Below, piece by piece: positions 35,151-49,268 of a DNA stretch of 64,000 nucleotides; the first letter of the stretch is position 1, and each line of letters starts with the position of its first letter. Below the pieces are notes generated by a model. It was given only the letters and a program-made list of their open reading frames with translations, made no database searches and was not told the DNA's origin. The DNA is from Poecilobothrus nobilitatus (Eukaryota > Arthropoda > Insecta > Diptera > Dolichopodidae): assembly GCA_947095535.1 (NCBI GenBank), contig OX352772.1, positions 183,328,240-183,392,239 of the forward strand. The letters are read 5' to 3'. The translations under genes and the position numbers were made by a program.

Positions 35151-36564
35151 TATTTGTTTGTTATGATATCTTTATCATTTGAAGTACAGTTACAGTTCCT
35201 TTTAGGTATTGTGGTAAGTTTGAGAATTACACACAGTTACTGTTAGTGTTTTCCGTTTTATAATAATTATTATTATTATTAGTAGAGCAATAAAACACGA
35301 CTATACAGGCCGAAGGATAATAGAATCAAAGAAATATTAAATATTATCATTGAACAAATTCAACTATTAAGTTTAAAAACACAAAAATATTGGTGTAAAC
35401 TATCGTAATGTCATTTTTAATTTTCGCCCATTCAAGATCTATTTATTACATTATTTCAAAATTTCTTTCTCTTCCATCTAATTTTAATGAATTGTTTTGT
35501 TTTATAATTTTAGTTATTTTTTTTTAATTTGGATTTTTTTTTATTTTTTAATTAAAATAATTTATTGAATTTTATTTTAATTTTTGAATATATATTAATA
35601 TATTTTTGATTTCTTTTGTTCATATTTTAGCTGAACTGGACTAGGCCTACCACTTTTCAAAAAATATTAAGTTAATTATTTATTTAAATTATTACAATTT
35701 TACACAATTTTACACACATATAAAATAAATTCCATATAAAATATATAAAATTCATAAAACTCAACTTACTAAATTTCATTTGTTATAAAAATTATTTTGC
35801 TTGCAATTATTTTGTTGCTCATTATTGTACGAAGTAAATGCCCTCTTTCAAAGCTTTTAAAAAAAACTAATTGGAAGACATTTTTAAAACTAATATTTAT
35901 CAATAAAAAAATTAAATTTTTTAAAATTTTTTTCATCAAATGATGTAAAAAAGATGAAATTTTAATACCCTCTTAGCAGGAATTTGAAATAAAATCATAG
36001 TTTTTGAGTTATTTCAAGATTTGTAATAGACCCCTATTTTTTCCATAAGACTACTTGTATTTTCATGAAAAATAGGCTTCTATAAAGCCTTTTTTCATTT
36101 AGTGTCCATGCCTTATAAATTATTGTTAGCCGTGATAATAACATATCATTATAACAATCGGATTTATTAGTTTTAGTTTTCCGTAAACATGACGGTATAC
36201 TAGGACATTGATAATCATATATTTTATTTACTACTGAAAGCTTAAAGAAAATATAAAACAATATCTAGATTGTTCTAGAGTTATTTACATTTATCATCAA
36301 GGTAAACCATTGTTAAATTCTAGGTATGTCAATATCTAAATAGAAATTTTTAATGAGCGCTTGCGCAAAGAGAATTAAAACTTTTTTGAATATATAATTG
36401 TAAATAGGTACTTTATTTAGTATAATTGTTGGATCATTATGGAAAAAAGGTAAGTTAAAAACGAACTTTCCAATTGAATGGGGCATTTCTTTTGAACAAT
36501 TTAAATTATTATAAAAAGAAATTAAAATAAAAACTAATGTTTTAATGGAAAAACAAAGTATTTT
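35151..36564. other. AT-rich spacer between LINE C and the Polinton
   Basis: This should contain the LINE C 5' end and the left end of the Polinton, but neither boundary is visible. A 75-codon open stretch on the minus strand (36034-36261) has no recognisable feature. No Polinton terminal inverted repeat (usually AGTA-type) could be paired with sequence to the right of the integrase. A minor GC-richer patch 'gagcgcttgcgcaaagag' lies at 36354-36371. Confidence 0.4.
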
Positions 36565-36817
36565 ATGGCTGAGTGTAAAAACAATTGCGGTCTTACAGCA
36601 AAAAACATTAAAAATCGTTCTAATTATTTAACAGAATTAAAGTTTCTATTAGAAAAGTGTAGATCACTCGGGCACAAGACCCATGTTATTGATTGCATAG
36701 GTTTAGTTAAAGGTTATCTAACTCAACTGAAAGAATGAAGAATTACTACAGGCTCAATTTACAAAAATTTACATTCTAACATGAAAAGTTATATATCACC
36801 CAACATAAAATGGGCAA

Positions 36818-39800
36818 ATATTAAATCTGCTTTTAAAAATGAAACAAGAAGTTGTGTAATAATAAATTTACATCACAAAGAAGCAAACAATTTTTTAGAG
36901 GATTGTTCAAAAGTTTTTATCCGAAAAATAAAAATTATTTTGAAAAATGAACATGCCATTAAAGTAAACAGTATTTTTAGTGGAGAATTTAAAGTTTTAA
37001 AAAATGAAAATTAAATTGTTGAGAATAAATATATGAACACCAAAAAAATTCCATTGTACAATATTACTAATGATATTAATGATTGGTTTAAAGAATATAT
37101 TATAATGGATCCTGTATTAAAGAAATTAGAGGAATTTCAAGAAAGCGGATGGTCCCTCTCGGCAATAAATCATTTGAATATAAATATATACAAATATACC
37201 ACACTAATTAGATCATCGTACATTGAATTCCTAAAGAAATTGGGTTAAAAAATGCATGTTTTAATGTGAGAAATACAGATAACACCTGTTTTGCTTGGGC
37301 AGTACCTTCTGGAATATTTCCAATTAAAAAGAATCCAAACCGTGTTGCAAATTATCTAACAAAATTTTTTTTTTATTAAATCTTAAAGACATTAAATTTC
37401 CATTGACCATGAGACAAATACCAAGATTTGAGAACGGGAATAATATTTCAATAAATGTTTATATATTAAAAATGATTAAGCAGAATAGTTCAAAATATGT
37501 GGCACTACCAAACTATTTAACTAAATATAAAAAAGATAAGAGTCTGAGCTTATTTTTGATACAAAAAAAATATTATTTTGAGGATGAAACTAATATTCAG
37601 GATATGAGTGTAGAAGATGAACCCTTAAAGTATCATTATGTTTGGATTAAAAGCTTATCACATCTGCTGTCTTCTCAAATATCTAAGAACCAACACAAAA
37701 AAAAATTCTGTTTAGCGGTGTTTACACTATTTTTGGACGAAAGAAAAGCTGGAAATACACAATAAAGACTGCATCACTCAAAATTATTGTAAGATAAAAT
37801 TACCACTACAGGAACAAAAATATCTTAAGTTTAAAGATCATAAAAATAAGACACCTAATCACATAAAATCACATAAATTTTGTTATACATGCAGATTTAG
37901 AGTGTTTAGAGGGTATTAGAATTGGTGAAAAATGAAAAAAAGTTTCAAAGGTGTATGATCTTGTGATAAAGGATATTATGTTAAATATTCTTATGATCGT
38001 GCATTATCGGTTTATAAAAGTTTCCGTGGAGCTGATTGCATTCATTGGTTTGTAATTGAATTATTAGAAATTGCTGACACTTTAGAGGGCATACTATCGA
38101 ACGTAATTCCAATTATATATATGACTGAGGAAGAAATTGAAAATTTTAATACTGGAACATTTTGTCATAATTGTGGAAAAACTTTTACTGAAACAGACAT
38201 CAAAGTGAGAGATCACTGTCATCTAACTAATAAATATCGTGGGCCTACTCATGTTAGATGTAATATCAGTTTTCAGGATAGTCAAGTAGTCCAAATTATT
38301 TTCCACAACTTAAGCGGTTATGATTCACATTTCATAATTAAATTTGAGCAACAGATATAAATGCAAGAATAGATTTGCTCCCAATCAATAAAGAAAGATA
38401 TATTTCATTTACAAAACACTTAAATGATTGTCCTATTAAATTTAAATTTATAGATTCTTTTCGTTTTATGGGTAGTAGCTTAGATACACTTAGCTTTCTT
38501 TCCTATTCTAAAATCTCAGTTTAAAAACTTTTCTGACAATCAATATATTTTGTTAAACAGGAAATGTGTTTATCCTTATGATTATTTTGATTGTGAATCT
38601 AAATTTTCAGAAAAATATTTGCCAACAATCAACCATTTTTATAACAAATTAAACGATTGTGATATTAGTGAAAAAGACTACGAACACGCCCAAAAAGTTT
38701 GGAATGAATTTAAAATAAATAGTTTAGGGGAAAATTCAGATCTTTATTTCAAAACAGATGTAGCATTGTTGCCTGATGTCTTTGAAGAATTTCGTAGAAG
38801 TTGCATCAAAACATATGGTCTAGACCCAGCACATTATTATACTCTTCCGGCATATACCTGGGATGTTATTTTGAAACACACTGATGTAGTATTAGAGTTA
38901 ATTGTAGATATTGATATACTGATGTTTACAGAGAGGGGTATTCGAGGAGGTCTTAGTAAATGCACTAAATGTTATACAAAAGCCAACAACAATTATATGA
39001 CAGAATTCAACCCAATGCAACCATCAAGATATTTAATGTATTATAATGTTAATAATCAGTATGGGTGGCCAATGTCTCAATATCTTCCAAGTGGTTATTT
39101 CAAATGGTGTTAAGATTTCAATTTAGATATTATGAATATATCAAATACATCCGATACAGGGAATATTAGAAGTAGACCTTGAATACCCCCAAAAATTTCA
39201 TAATATACATAAAGATTTACCATTTTGTCTAGAACATTATGGGCCACGATATGTAACTCATTACCGCAGTTTACAGCAAGCCATTAAAAATGGATTAAAG
39301 ATTACAAAAATACATCGAGTACTGCAGTTTAAACAATCTCCGTGGCTAAAGTCATATGATTTAAATACACAATTAAGATCTCAAGCAAAAACTGAATTTG
39401 AAAAGAATCTCTTCAAACTCATGAAATGCTTTTTTTGGAAAACAATGGAAAATGTTAGAAAATACAGTGTTGTTAAATTCATTTCATAATGGTTGGGTAG
39501 ATTTGGAGCGGAAGTTCTCTTATCAAAACCAGAATTCAAATAATTAACTATTTTTAATGAGAATTTAGTTGCAATAGAATTAAGTAAAAGTGAAATCTAT
39601 TTTAACAAGCCGATATATATCGGTATGTGTATTCTTGACATAGCAAAAACTACTTTATATAAATTTCATTACAACTACATGTTACCACAACTTAGTCATA
39701 ATTGTTCTACACAGACACTAACTCACTTATTTATGAGATAAACAATACTGACATAAATATGAAATAATTAACCGCAATTGCCTTACACGTTTTAACACCA

Positions 39801-39847
39801 ATGATTATCCTAAAGATAATATTTGGAATATGCCATCCGTAAATAAA
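36818..39847 (+). repeat. PolB tandem unit 1 (3030 bp)
   Basis: This unit connects leftwards to genuine PolB N-terminal sequence (tgggcaaatattaaatc). It has 'caccaaaaaaattcc' where the other units have 'caccaaaaggattcc', and reads IKFEQQI at the exonuclease end. It carries the 11-bp deletion near 38489 that breaks the frame after [11 protein letters not shown]. Confidence 0.9.
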
Positions 39848-42800
39848 ATATTAAATCTGCTTTTAAAAATGAAACAAGAAGTTGTGTAATAATAAATTTA
39901 CATCACAAAGAAGCAACCAATTTTTTAGAGGATCGTTCAAAAGTTTTTATCCGAAAAATAAAAATTATTTTGAAAAATGAACATGCCATTAAAGTAAACA
40001 GTATTTTTAGTGGAGAATTTAAAGTTTTAAAAACTGAAAATTAAATTGTTGAGAATAAATATATGAACACCAAAAGGATTCCATTGTACAATATTACTAA
40101 TGATATTAATGATTGGTTTAAAGAATATATTATAATGGATCCTGTATTAAAGAAATTAGAGGAATTTCAAGAAAGCGGATGGTCCCTCTCGGCAATAAAT
40201 CATTTGAATATAAATATATACAAATATACCACACTAATTAGATCATCGTACATTGAATTCCTAAAGAAATTGGGTTAAAAAATGCATGTTTTAATGTGAG
40301 AAATACAGATAACACCTGTTTTGCTTGGGCAGTACCTTCTGGAATATTTCCAATTAAAAAGAATCCAAACCGTGTTGCAAATTATCTAACAAAATTTTTT
40401 TTTTATTAAATCTTAAAGACATTAAATTTCCATTGACCATGAGACAAATACCAAGATTTGAGAACGGGAATAATATTTCAATAAATGTTTATATATTAAA
40501 AATGATTAAGCAGAATAGTTCAAAATATGTGGCACTACCAAACTATTTAACTAAATATAAAAAAGATAAGAGTCTGAGCTTATTTTTGATACAAAAAAAA
40601 TATTATTTTGAGGATGAAACTAATATTCAGGATATGAGTGTAGAAGATGAACCCTTAAAGTATCATTATGTTTGGATTAAAAGCTTATCACATCTGCTGT
40701 CTTCTCAAATATCTAAGAACCAACACAAAAAAAAGTTCTGTTTAGCGGTGTTTACACTATTTTTGGACGAAAGAAAAGCTGGAAATACACAATAAAGACT
40801 GCATCACTCAAAATTATTGTAAGATAAAATTACCACTACAGGAACAAAAATATCTTAAGTTTAAAGATCATAAAAATAAGACACCTAATCACATAAAATC
40901 ACATAAATTTTGTTATACATGCAGATTTAGAGTGTTTAGAGGGTATTAGAATTGGTGAAAAATGAAAAAAAGTTTCAAAGGTGTATGATCTTGTGATAAA
41001 GGATATTATGTTAAATATTCTTATGATCGTGCATTATCGGTTTATAAAAGTTTCCGTGGAGCTGATTGCATTCATTGGTTTGTAATTGAATTATTAGAAA
41101 TTGCTGACACTTTAGAGGGCATACTATCGAACGTAATTCCAATTATATATATGACTGAGGAAGAAATTGAAAATTTTAATATTGGAACATTTTGTCATAA
41201 TTGTGGAAAAACTTTTACTGAAACAGACATCAAAGTGAGAGATCACTGTCATCTAACTAATAAATATCGTGGGCCTACTCATGTTAGATGTAATATCAGT
41301 TTTCAGGATAGTCAAGTAGTCCAAATTATTTTCCACAACTTAAGCGGTTATGATTCACATTTCATAATTAAATTTTAGCAATAGATATAAATGCAAGAAT
41401 AGATTTGCTCCCAATCAATAAAGAAAGATATATTTCATTTACAAAACACTTAAATGATTGTCCTATTAAATTTAAATTTATAGATTCTTTTCGTTTTATG
41501 GGTAGTAGCTTATATACACTTTGATTATACTTAGCTTTCTTTCCTATTCTAAAATCTCAGTTTAAAAACTTTTCTGACAATCAATATATTTTGTTAAACA
41601 GGAAATGTGTTTATCCTTATGATTATTTTGATTGTGAATCTAAATTTTCAGAAAAATATTTGCCAACAATCAACCATTTTTATAACAAATTAAACGATTG
41701 TGATATTAGTGAAAAAGACTACGAACACGCCCAAAAAGTTTGGAATGAATTTAAAATAAATAGTTTAGGGGAAAATTCAGATCTTTATTTCAAAACAGAT
41801 GTAGCATTGTTGCCTGATGTCTTTGAAGAATTTCGTAGAAGTTGCATCAAAACATATGGTCTAGACCCAGCACATTATTATACTCTTCCGGCATATACCT
41901 GGGATGTTATTTTGAAACACACTGATGTAGTATTAGAGTTAATTGTAGATATTGATATACTGATGTTTACAGAGAGGGGTATTCGAGGAGGTCTTAGTAA
42001 ATGCACTAAATGTTATACAAAAGCCAACAACAATTATATGACAGAATTCAACCCAATGCAACCATCAAGATATTTAATGTATTATAATGTTAATAATCAG
42101 TATGGGTGGCCAATGTCTCAATATCTTCCAAGTGGTTATTTCAAATGGTGTTAAGATTTCAATTTAGATATTATGAATATATCAAATACATCCGATACAG
42201 GGAATATTAGAAGTAGACCTTGAATACCCCCAAAAATTTCATAATATACATAAAGATTTACCATTTTGTCTAGAACATTATGGGCCACGATATGTAACTC
42301 ATTACCGCAGTTTACAGCAAGCCATTAAAAATGGATTAAAGATTACAAAAATACATCGAGTACTGCAGTTTAAACAATCTCCGTGGCTAAAGTCATATGA
42401 TTTAAATACACAATTAAGATCTCAAGCAAAAACTGAATTTGAAAAGAATCTCTTCAAACTCATGAAATGCTTTTTTTGGAAAACAATGGAAAATGTTAGA
42501 AAATACAGTGTTGTTAAATTCATTTCATAATGGTTGGGTAGATTTGGAGCGGAAGTTCTCTTGTCAAAACCAGAATTCAAATAATTAATTATTTTTAATG
42601 ATAATTTAGTTGCAATAGAATTAAGTAAAAGTGAAATCTATTTTAACAAGCCGATATATATCGGTATGTGTATTCTTGACATAGCAAAAACTACTTTATA
42701 TAAATTTCATTACAACTACATGTTACCACAACTTAGTCATAATTGTTCTACACAGACACTAACTCACTTATTTATGAGATAAACAATACTGACATAAATA

Positions 42801-42888
42801 TGAAATAATTAACCGCAATTGCCTTACACGTTTTAACACCAATGATTATCCTAAAGATAATATTTGGAATATGCCATCCGTAAATAAA
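39848..42888 (+). repeat. PolB tandem unit 2 (3041 bp)
   Basis: It starts at the junction 'aaataaa|atattaaatc', which fuses the PolB C-terminal codons PSVNK to the upstream NIKSAFKNETR region. It is 11 bp longer than its neighbours near 41520 ('ctttgattatac'), which keeps the frame from [11 protein letters not shown] through to the YPYDYFDCESKF region apart from one stop. It has a stop directly after FIIKF. Confidence 0.9.
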
Positions 42889-45800
42889 ATATTAAATCTG
42901 CTTTTAAAAATGAAACAAGAAGTTGTGTAATAATAAATTTACATCACAAAGAAGCAAACAATTTTTTAGAGGATTGTTCAAAAGTTTTTATCCGAAAAAT
43001 AAAAATTATTTTGAAAAATGAACATGCCATTAAAGTAAACAGTATTTTTAGTGGAGAATTTAAAGTTTTAAAAACTGAAAATTAAATTGTTGAGAATAAA
43101 TATATGAACACCAAAAGGATTCCATTGTACAATATTACTAATGATATTAATGATTGGTTTAAAGAATATATTATAATGGATCCTGTATTAAAGAAATTAG
43201 AGGAATTTCAAGAAAGCGGATGGTCCCTCTCGGCAATAAATCATTTGAATATAAATATATACAAATATACCACACTAATTAGATCATCGTACATTGAATT
43301 CCTAAAGAAATTGGGTTAAAAAATGCATGTTTTAATGTGAGAAATACAGATAACACCTGTTTTGCTTGGGCAGTACCTTCTGGAATATTTCCAATTAAAA
43401 AGAATCCAAACCGTGTTGCAAATTATCTAACAAAATTTTTTTTTTATTAAATCTTAAAGACATTAAATTTCCATTGACCATGAGACAAATACCAAGATTT
43501 GAGAACGGGAATAATATTTCAATAAATGTTTATATATTAAAAATGATTAAGCAGAATAGTTCAAAATATGTGGCACTACCAAACTATTTAACTAAATATA
43601 AAAAAGATAAGAGTCTGAGCTTATTTTTGATACAAAAAAAATATTATTTTGAGGATGAAACTAATATTCAGGATATGAGTGTAGAAGATGAACCCTTAAA
43701 GTATCATTATGTTTGGATTAAAAGCTTATCACATCTGCTGTCTTCTCAAATATCTAAGAACCAACACAAAAAAAAATTCTGTTTAGCGGTGTTTACACTA
43801 TTTTTGGACGAAAGAAAAGCTGGAAATACACAATAAAGACTGCATCACTCAAAATTATTGTAAGATAAAATTACCACTACAGGAACAAAAATATCTTAAG
43901 TTTAAAGATCATAAAAATAAGACACCTAATCACATAAAATCACATAAATTTTGTTATACATGCAGATTTAGAGTGTTTAGAGGGTATTAGAATTGGTGAA
44001 AAATGAAAAAAAGTTTCAAAGGTGTATGATCTTGTGATAAAGGATATTATGTTAAATATTCTTATGATCGTGCATTATCGGTTTATAAAAGTTTCCGTGG
44101 AGCTGATTGCATTCATTGGTTTGTAATTGAATTATTAGAAATTGCTGACACTTTAGAGGGCATACTATCGAACGTAATTCCAATTATATATATGACTGAG
44201 GAAGAAATTGAAAATTTTAATACTGGAACATTTTGTCATAATTGTGGAAAAACTTTTACTGAAACAGACATCAAAGTGAGAGATCACTGTCATCTAACTA
44301 ATAAATATCGTGGGCCTACTCATGTTAGATGTAATATCAGTTTTCAGGATAGTCAAGTAGTCCAAATTATTTTCCACAACTTAAGCGGTTATGATTCACA
44401 TTTCATAATTAAATTTGAGCAACAGATATAAATGCAAGAATAGATTTGCTCCCAATCAATAAAGAAAGATATATTTCATTTACAAAACACTTAAATGATT
44501 GTCCTATTAAATTTAAATTTATAGATTCTTTTCGTTTTATGGGTAGTAGCTTAGATACACTTAGCTTTCTTTCCTATTCTAAAATCTCAGTTTAAAAACT
44601 TTTCTGACAATCAATATATTTTGTTAAACAGGAAATGTGTTTATCCTTATGATTATTTTGATTGTGAATCTAAATTTTCAGAAAAATATTTGCCAACAAT
44701 CAACCATTTTTATAACAAATTAAACGATTGTGATATTAGTGAAAAAGACTACGAACACGCCCAAAAAGTTTGGAATGAATTTAAAATAAATAGTTTAGGG
44801 GAAAATTCAGATCTTTATTTCAAAACAGATGTAGCATTGTTGCCTGATGTCTTTGAAGAATTTCGTAGAAGTTGCATCAAAACATATGGTCTAGACCCAG
44901 CACATTATTATACTCTTCCGGCATATACCTGGGATGTTATTTTGAAACACACTGATGTAGTATTAGAGTTAATTGTAGATATTGATATACTGATGTTTAC
45001 AGAGAGGGGTATTCGAGGAGGTCTTAGTAAATGCACTAAATGTTATACAAAAGCCAACAACAATTATATGACAGAATTCAACCCAATGCAACCATCAAGA
45101 TATTTAATGTATTATAATGTTAATAATCAGTATGGGTGGCCAATGTCTCAATATCTTCCAAGTGGTTATTTCAAATGGTGTTAAGATTTCAATTTAGATA
45201 TTATGAATATATCAAATACATCCGATACAGGGAATATTAGAAGTAGACCTTGAATACCCCCAAAAATTTCATAATATACATAAAGATTTACCATTTTGTC
45301 TAGAACATTATGGGCCACGATATGTAACTCATTACCGCAGTTTACAGCAAGCCATTAAAAATGGATTAAAGATTACAAAAATACATCGAGTACTGCAGTT
45401 TAAACAATCTCCGTGGCTAAAGTCATATGATTTAAATACACAATTAAGATCTCAAGCAAAAACTGAATTTGAAAAGAATCTCTTCAAACTCATGAAATGC
45501 TTTTTTTGGAAAACAATGGAAAATGTTAGAAAATACAGTGTTGTTAAATTCATTTCATAATGGTTGGGTAGATTTGGAGCGGAAGTTCTCTTATCAAAAC
45601 CAGAATTCAAATAATTAACTATTTTTAATGAGAATTTAGTTGCAATAGAATTAAGTAAAAGTGAAATCTATTTTAACAAACCGATATATATCGGTATGTG
45701 TATTCTTGACATAGCAAAAACTACTTTATATAAATTTCATTACAACTACATGTTACCACAACTTAGTCATAATTGTTCTACACAGACACTAACTCACTTA

Positions 45801-45918
45801 TTTATGAGATAAACAATACTGACATAAATATGAAATAATTAACCGCAATTGCCTTACACGTTTTAACACCAATGATTATCCTAAAGATAATATTTGGAAT
45901 ATGCCATCCGTAAATAAA
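42889..45918 (+). repeat. PolB tandem unit 3 (3030 bp)
   Basis: Same junction as unit 2, carrying the 11-bp deletion and the IKFEQQI form at the exonuclease end, like unit 1. Only scattered single-base differences from the other units were seen, for example 'aacaaaccgatatat' near 45675. Confidence 0.9.
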
Positions 45919-48900
45919 ATATTAAATCTGCTTTTAAAAATGAAACAAGAAGTTGTGTAATAATAAATTTACATCACAAAGAAGCAAACAATTTTTTAGA
46001 GGATTGTTCAAAAGTTTTTATCCGAAAAATAAAAATTATTTTGAAAAATGAACATGCCATTAAAGTAAACAGTATTTTTAGTGGAGAATTTAAAGTTTTA
46101 AAAAATGAAAATTAAATTGTTGAGAATAAATATATGAACACCAAAAGGATTCCATTGTACAATATTACTAATGATATTAATGATTGGTTTAAAGAATATA
46201 TTATAATGGATCCTGTATTAAAGAAATTAGAGGAATTTCAAGAAAGCGGATGGTCCCTCTCGGCAATAAATCATTTGAATATAAATATATACAAATATAC
46301 CACACTAATTAGATCATCGTACATTGAATTCCTAAAGAAATTGGGTTAAAAAATGCATGTTTTAATGTGAGAAATACAGATAACACCTGTTTTGCTTGGG
46401 CAGTACCTTCTGGAATATTTCCAATTAAAAAGAATCCAAACCGTGTTGCAAATTATCTAACAAAATTTTTTTTTTATTAAATCTTAAAGACATTAAATTT
46501 CCATTGACCATGAGACAAATACCAAGATTTGAGAACGGGAATAATATTTCAATAAATGTTTATATATTAAAAATGATTAAGCAGAATAGTTCAAAATATG
46601 TGGCACTACCAAACTATTTAACTAAATATAAAAAAGAGAAGAGTCTGAGCTTATTTTTGATACAAAAAAATATTATTTTGAGGATGAAACTAATATTCAG
46701 GATATGAGTGTAGAAGATGAACCCTTAAAGTATCATTATGTTTGGATTAAAAGCTTATCACATCTGCTGTCTTCTCAAATATCTAAGAACCAACACAAAA
46801 AAAAATTCTGTTTAGCGGTGTTTACACTATTTTTGGACGAAAGAAAAGCTGGAAATACACAATAAAGACTGCATCACTCAAAATTATTGTAAGATAAAAT
46901 TACCACTACAGGAACAAAAATATCTTAAGTTTAAAGATCATAAAAATAAGACACCTAATCACATAAAATCACATAAATTTTGTTATACATGCAGATTTAG
47001 AGTGTTTAGAGGGTATTAGAATTGGTGAAAAATGAAAAAAAGTTTCAAAGGTGTATGATCTTGTGATAAAGGATATTATGTTAAATATTCTTATGATCGT
47101 GCATTATCGGTTTATAAAAGTTTCCGTGGAGCTGATTGCATTCATTGGTTTGTAATTGAATTATTAGAAATTGCTGACACTTTAGAGGGCATACTATCGA
47201 ACGTAATTCCAATTATATATATGACTGAGGAAGAAATTGAAAATTTTAATACTGGAACATTTTGTCATAATTGTGGAAAAACTTTTACTGAAACAGACAT
47301 CAAAGTGAGAGATCACTGTCATCTAACTAATAAATATCGTGGGCCTACTCATGTTAGATGTAATATCAGTTTTCAGGATAGTCAAGTAGTCCAAATTATT
47401 TTCCACAACTTAAGCGGTTATGATTCACATTTCATAATTAAATTTTAGCAACAGATATAAATGCAAGAATAGATTTGCTCCCAATCAATAAAGAAAGATA
47501 TATTTCATTTACAAAACACTTAAATGATTGTCCTATTAAATTTAAATTTATAGATTCTTTTCGTTTTATGGGTAGTAGCTTAGATACACTTAGCTTTCTT
47601 TCCTATTCTAAAATCTCAGTTTAAAAACTTTTCTGACAATCAATATATTTTGTTAAACAGGAAATGTGTTTATCCTTATGATTATTTTGATTGTGAATCT
47701 AAATTTTCAGAAAAATATTTGCCAACAATCAACCATTTTTATAACAAATTAAACGATTGTGATATTAGTGAAAAAGACTACGAACACGCCCAAAAAGTTT
47801 GGAATGAATTTAAAATAAATAGTTTAGGGGAAAATTCAGATCTTTATTTCAAAACAGATGTAGCATTGTTGCCTGATGTCTTTGAAGAATTTCGTAGAAG
47901 TTGCATCAAAACATATGGTCTAGACCCAGCACATTATTATACTCTTCCGGCATATACCTGGGATGTTATTTTGAAACACACTGATGTAGTATTAGAGTTA
48001 ATTGTAGATATTGATATACTGATGTTTACAGAGAGGGGTATTCGAGGAGGTCTTAGTAAATGCACTAAATGTTATACAAAAGCCAACAACAATTATATGA
48101 CAGAATTCAACCCAATGCAACCATCAAGATATTTAATGTATTATAATGTTAATAATCAGTATGGGTGGCCAATGTCTCAATATCTTCCAAGTGGTTATTT
48201 CAAATGGTGTTAAGATTTCAATTTAGATATTATGAATATATCAAATACATCCGATACAGGGAATATTAGAAGTAGACCTTGAATACCCCCAAAAATTTCA
48301 TAATATACATAAAGATTTACCATTTTGTCTAGAACATTATGGGCCACGATATGTAACTCATTACCGCAGTTTACAGCAAGCCATTAAAAATGGATTAAAG
48401 ATTACAAAAATACATCGAGTACTGCAGTTTAAACAATCTCCGTGGCTAAAGTCATATGATTTAAATACACAATTAAGATCTCAAGCAAAAACTGAATTTG
48501 AAAAGAATCTCTTCAAACTCATGAAATGCTTTTTTTGGAAAACAATGGAAAATGTTAGAAAATACAGTGTTGTTAAATTCATTTCATAATGGTTGGGTAG
48601 ATTTGGAGCGGAAGTTCTCTTATCAAAACCAGAATTCAAATAATTAACTATTTTTAATGAGAATTTAGTTGCAATAGAATTAAGTAAAAGTGAAATCTAT
48701 TTTAACAAGCCGATATATATCGGTATGTGTATTCTTGACATAGCAAAAACTACTTTATATAAATTTCATTACAACTACATGTTACCACAACTTAGTCATA
48801 ATTGTTCTACACAGACACTAACTCACTTATTTATGAGATAAACAATACTGACATAAATATGAAATAATTAACCGCAATTGCCTTACACGTTTTAACACCA

Positions 48901-48947
48901 ATGATTATCCTAAAGATAATATTTGGAATATGCCATCCGTAAATAAA
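45919..48947 (+). repeat. PolB tandem unit 4 (3029 bp)
   Basis: The last unit, continuous with the true PolB C-terminus at 48948. It has a unique 1-base loss in an A-run near 46670 that truncates the frame after KEKSLSLFLIQKN. It shares the stop after FIIKF with unit 2 but the 11-bp deletion with units 1 and 3. Confidence 0.9.
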
Positions 48948-49268
48948 AAAGTAATAGCTTTGATGAAAGATGAAAGTAATGGACGAATAATGACGGAGTT
49001 TGTTGGTTTAAGATTGAAAATGTATGCAGCTCGTATTGATGGAACAGATTTTATCATAAAGTCAAAAGATATTACGAAAAACATAATTAAAAATTGCTTA
49101 ATTTTTGATGACTATACTCAATGTTTAAATCATAGTAAAGAAGATTTAGTTACACAAAACCTAATCAAATCTGAAAAATATATTGTAAATTCAATTACTT
49201 GTAATGTCCAGTGGTTATGGTTTTTTTTGTGGTTGGGCGACTTTCATTTAATATTTCTAATTTGCTAA

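Larger units (their letters stand above)
36565..49268 (+). pseudogene. polB: Polinton DNA polymerase B, amplified and inactivated
   Basis: N-terminal region: WANIKSAFKNETRSCVIINL (36811), IFSGEF, LKKLEEFQESGWSLS (37111) and NTDNTCFAWAVPSG. Middle: an endonuclease-VII/HNH-like CHNCGKTF plus KVRDHCHLTNKYRGP (38160-38240), then the exonuclease-type motif FHNLSGYDSHFI (about 38300). Palm and TPR regions: YEHAQKVWNEF, SDLYFKTDVALLPDVFEEFR, YGLDPAHYYTLPAYTWD and RGIRGGLSKC. Motif A reads MYYNVNNQYG where DxNxLYG is expected. Motif B is destroyed ([12 protein letters not shown]). Motif C reads YTDTNS and is frame-shifted. C-terminus: MPSVNKKVIALMKDE and MTEFVGLRLKMYA (48930-49070). Confidence 0.9.

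Noticed and set aside
36034..36261. 75-codon minus-strand ORF left of the Polinton
   Set aside because: No motif or partner found; length is expected by chance in this region.
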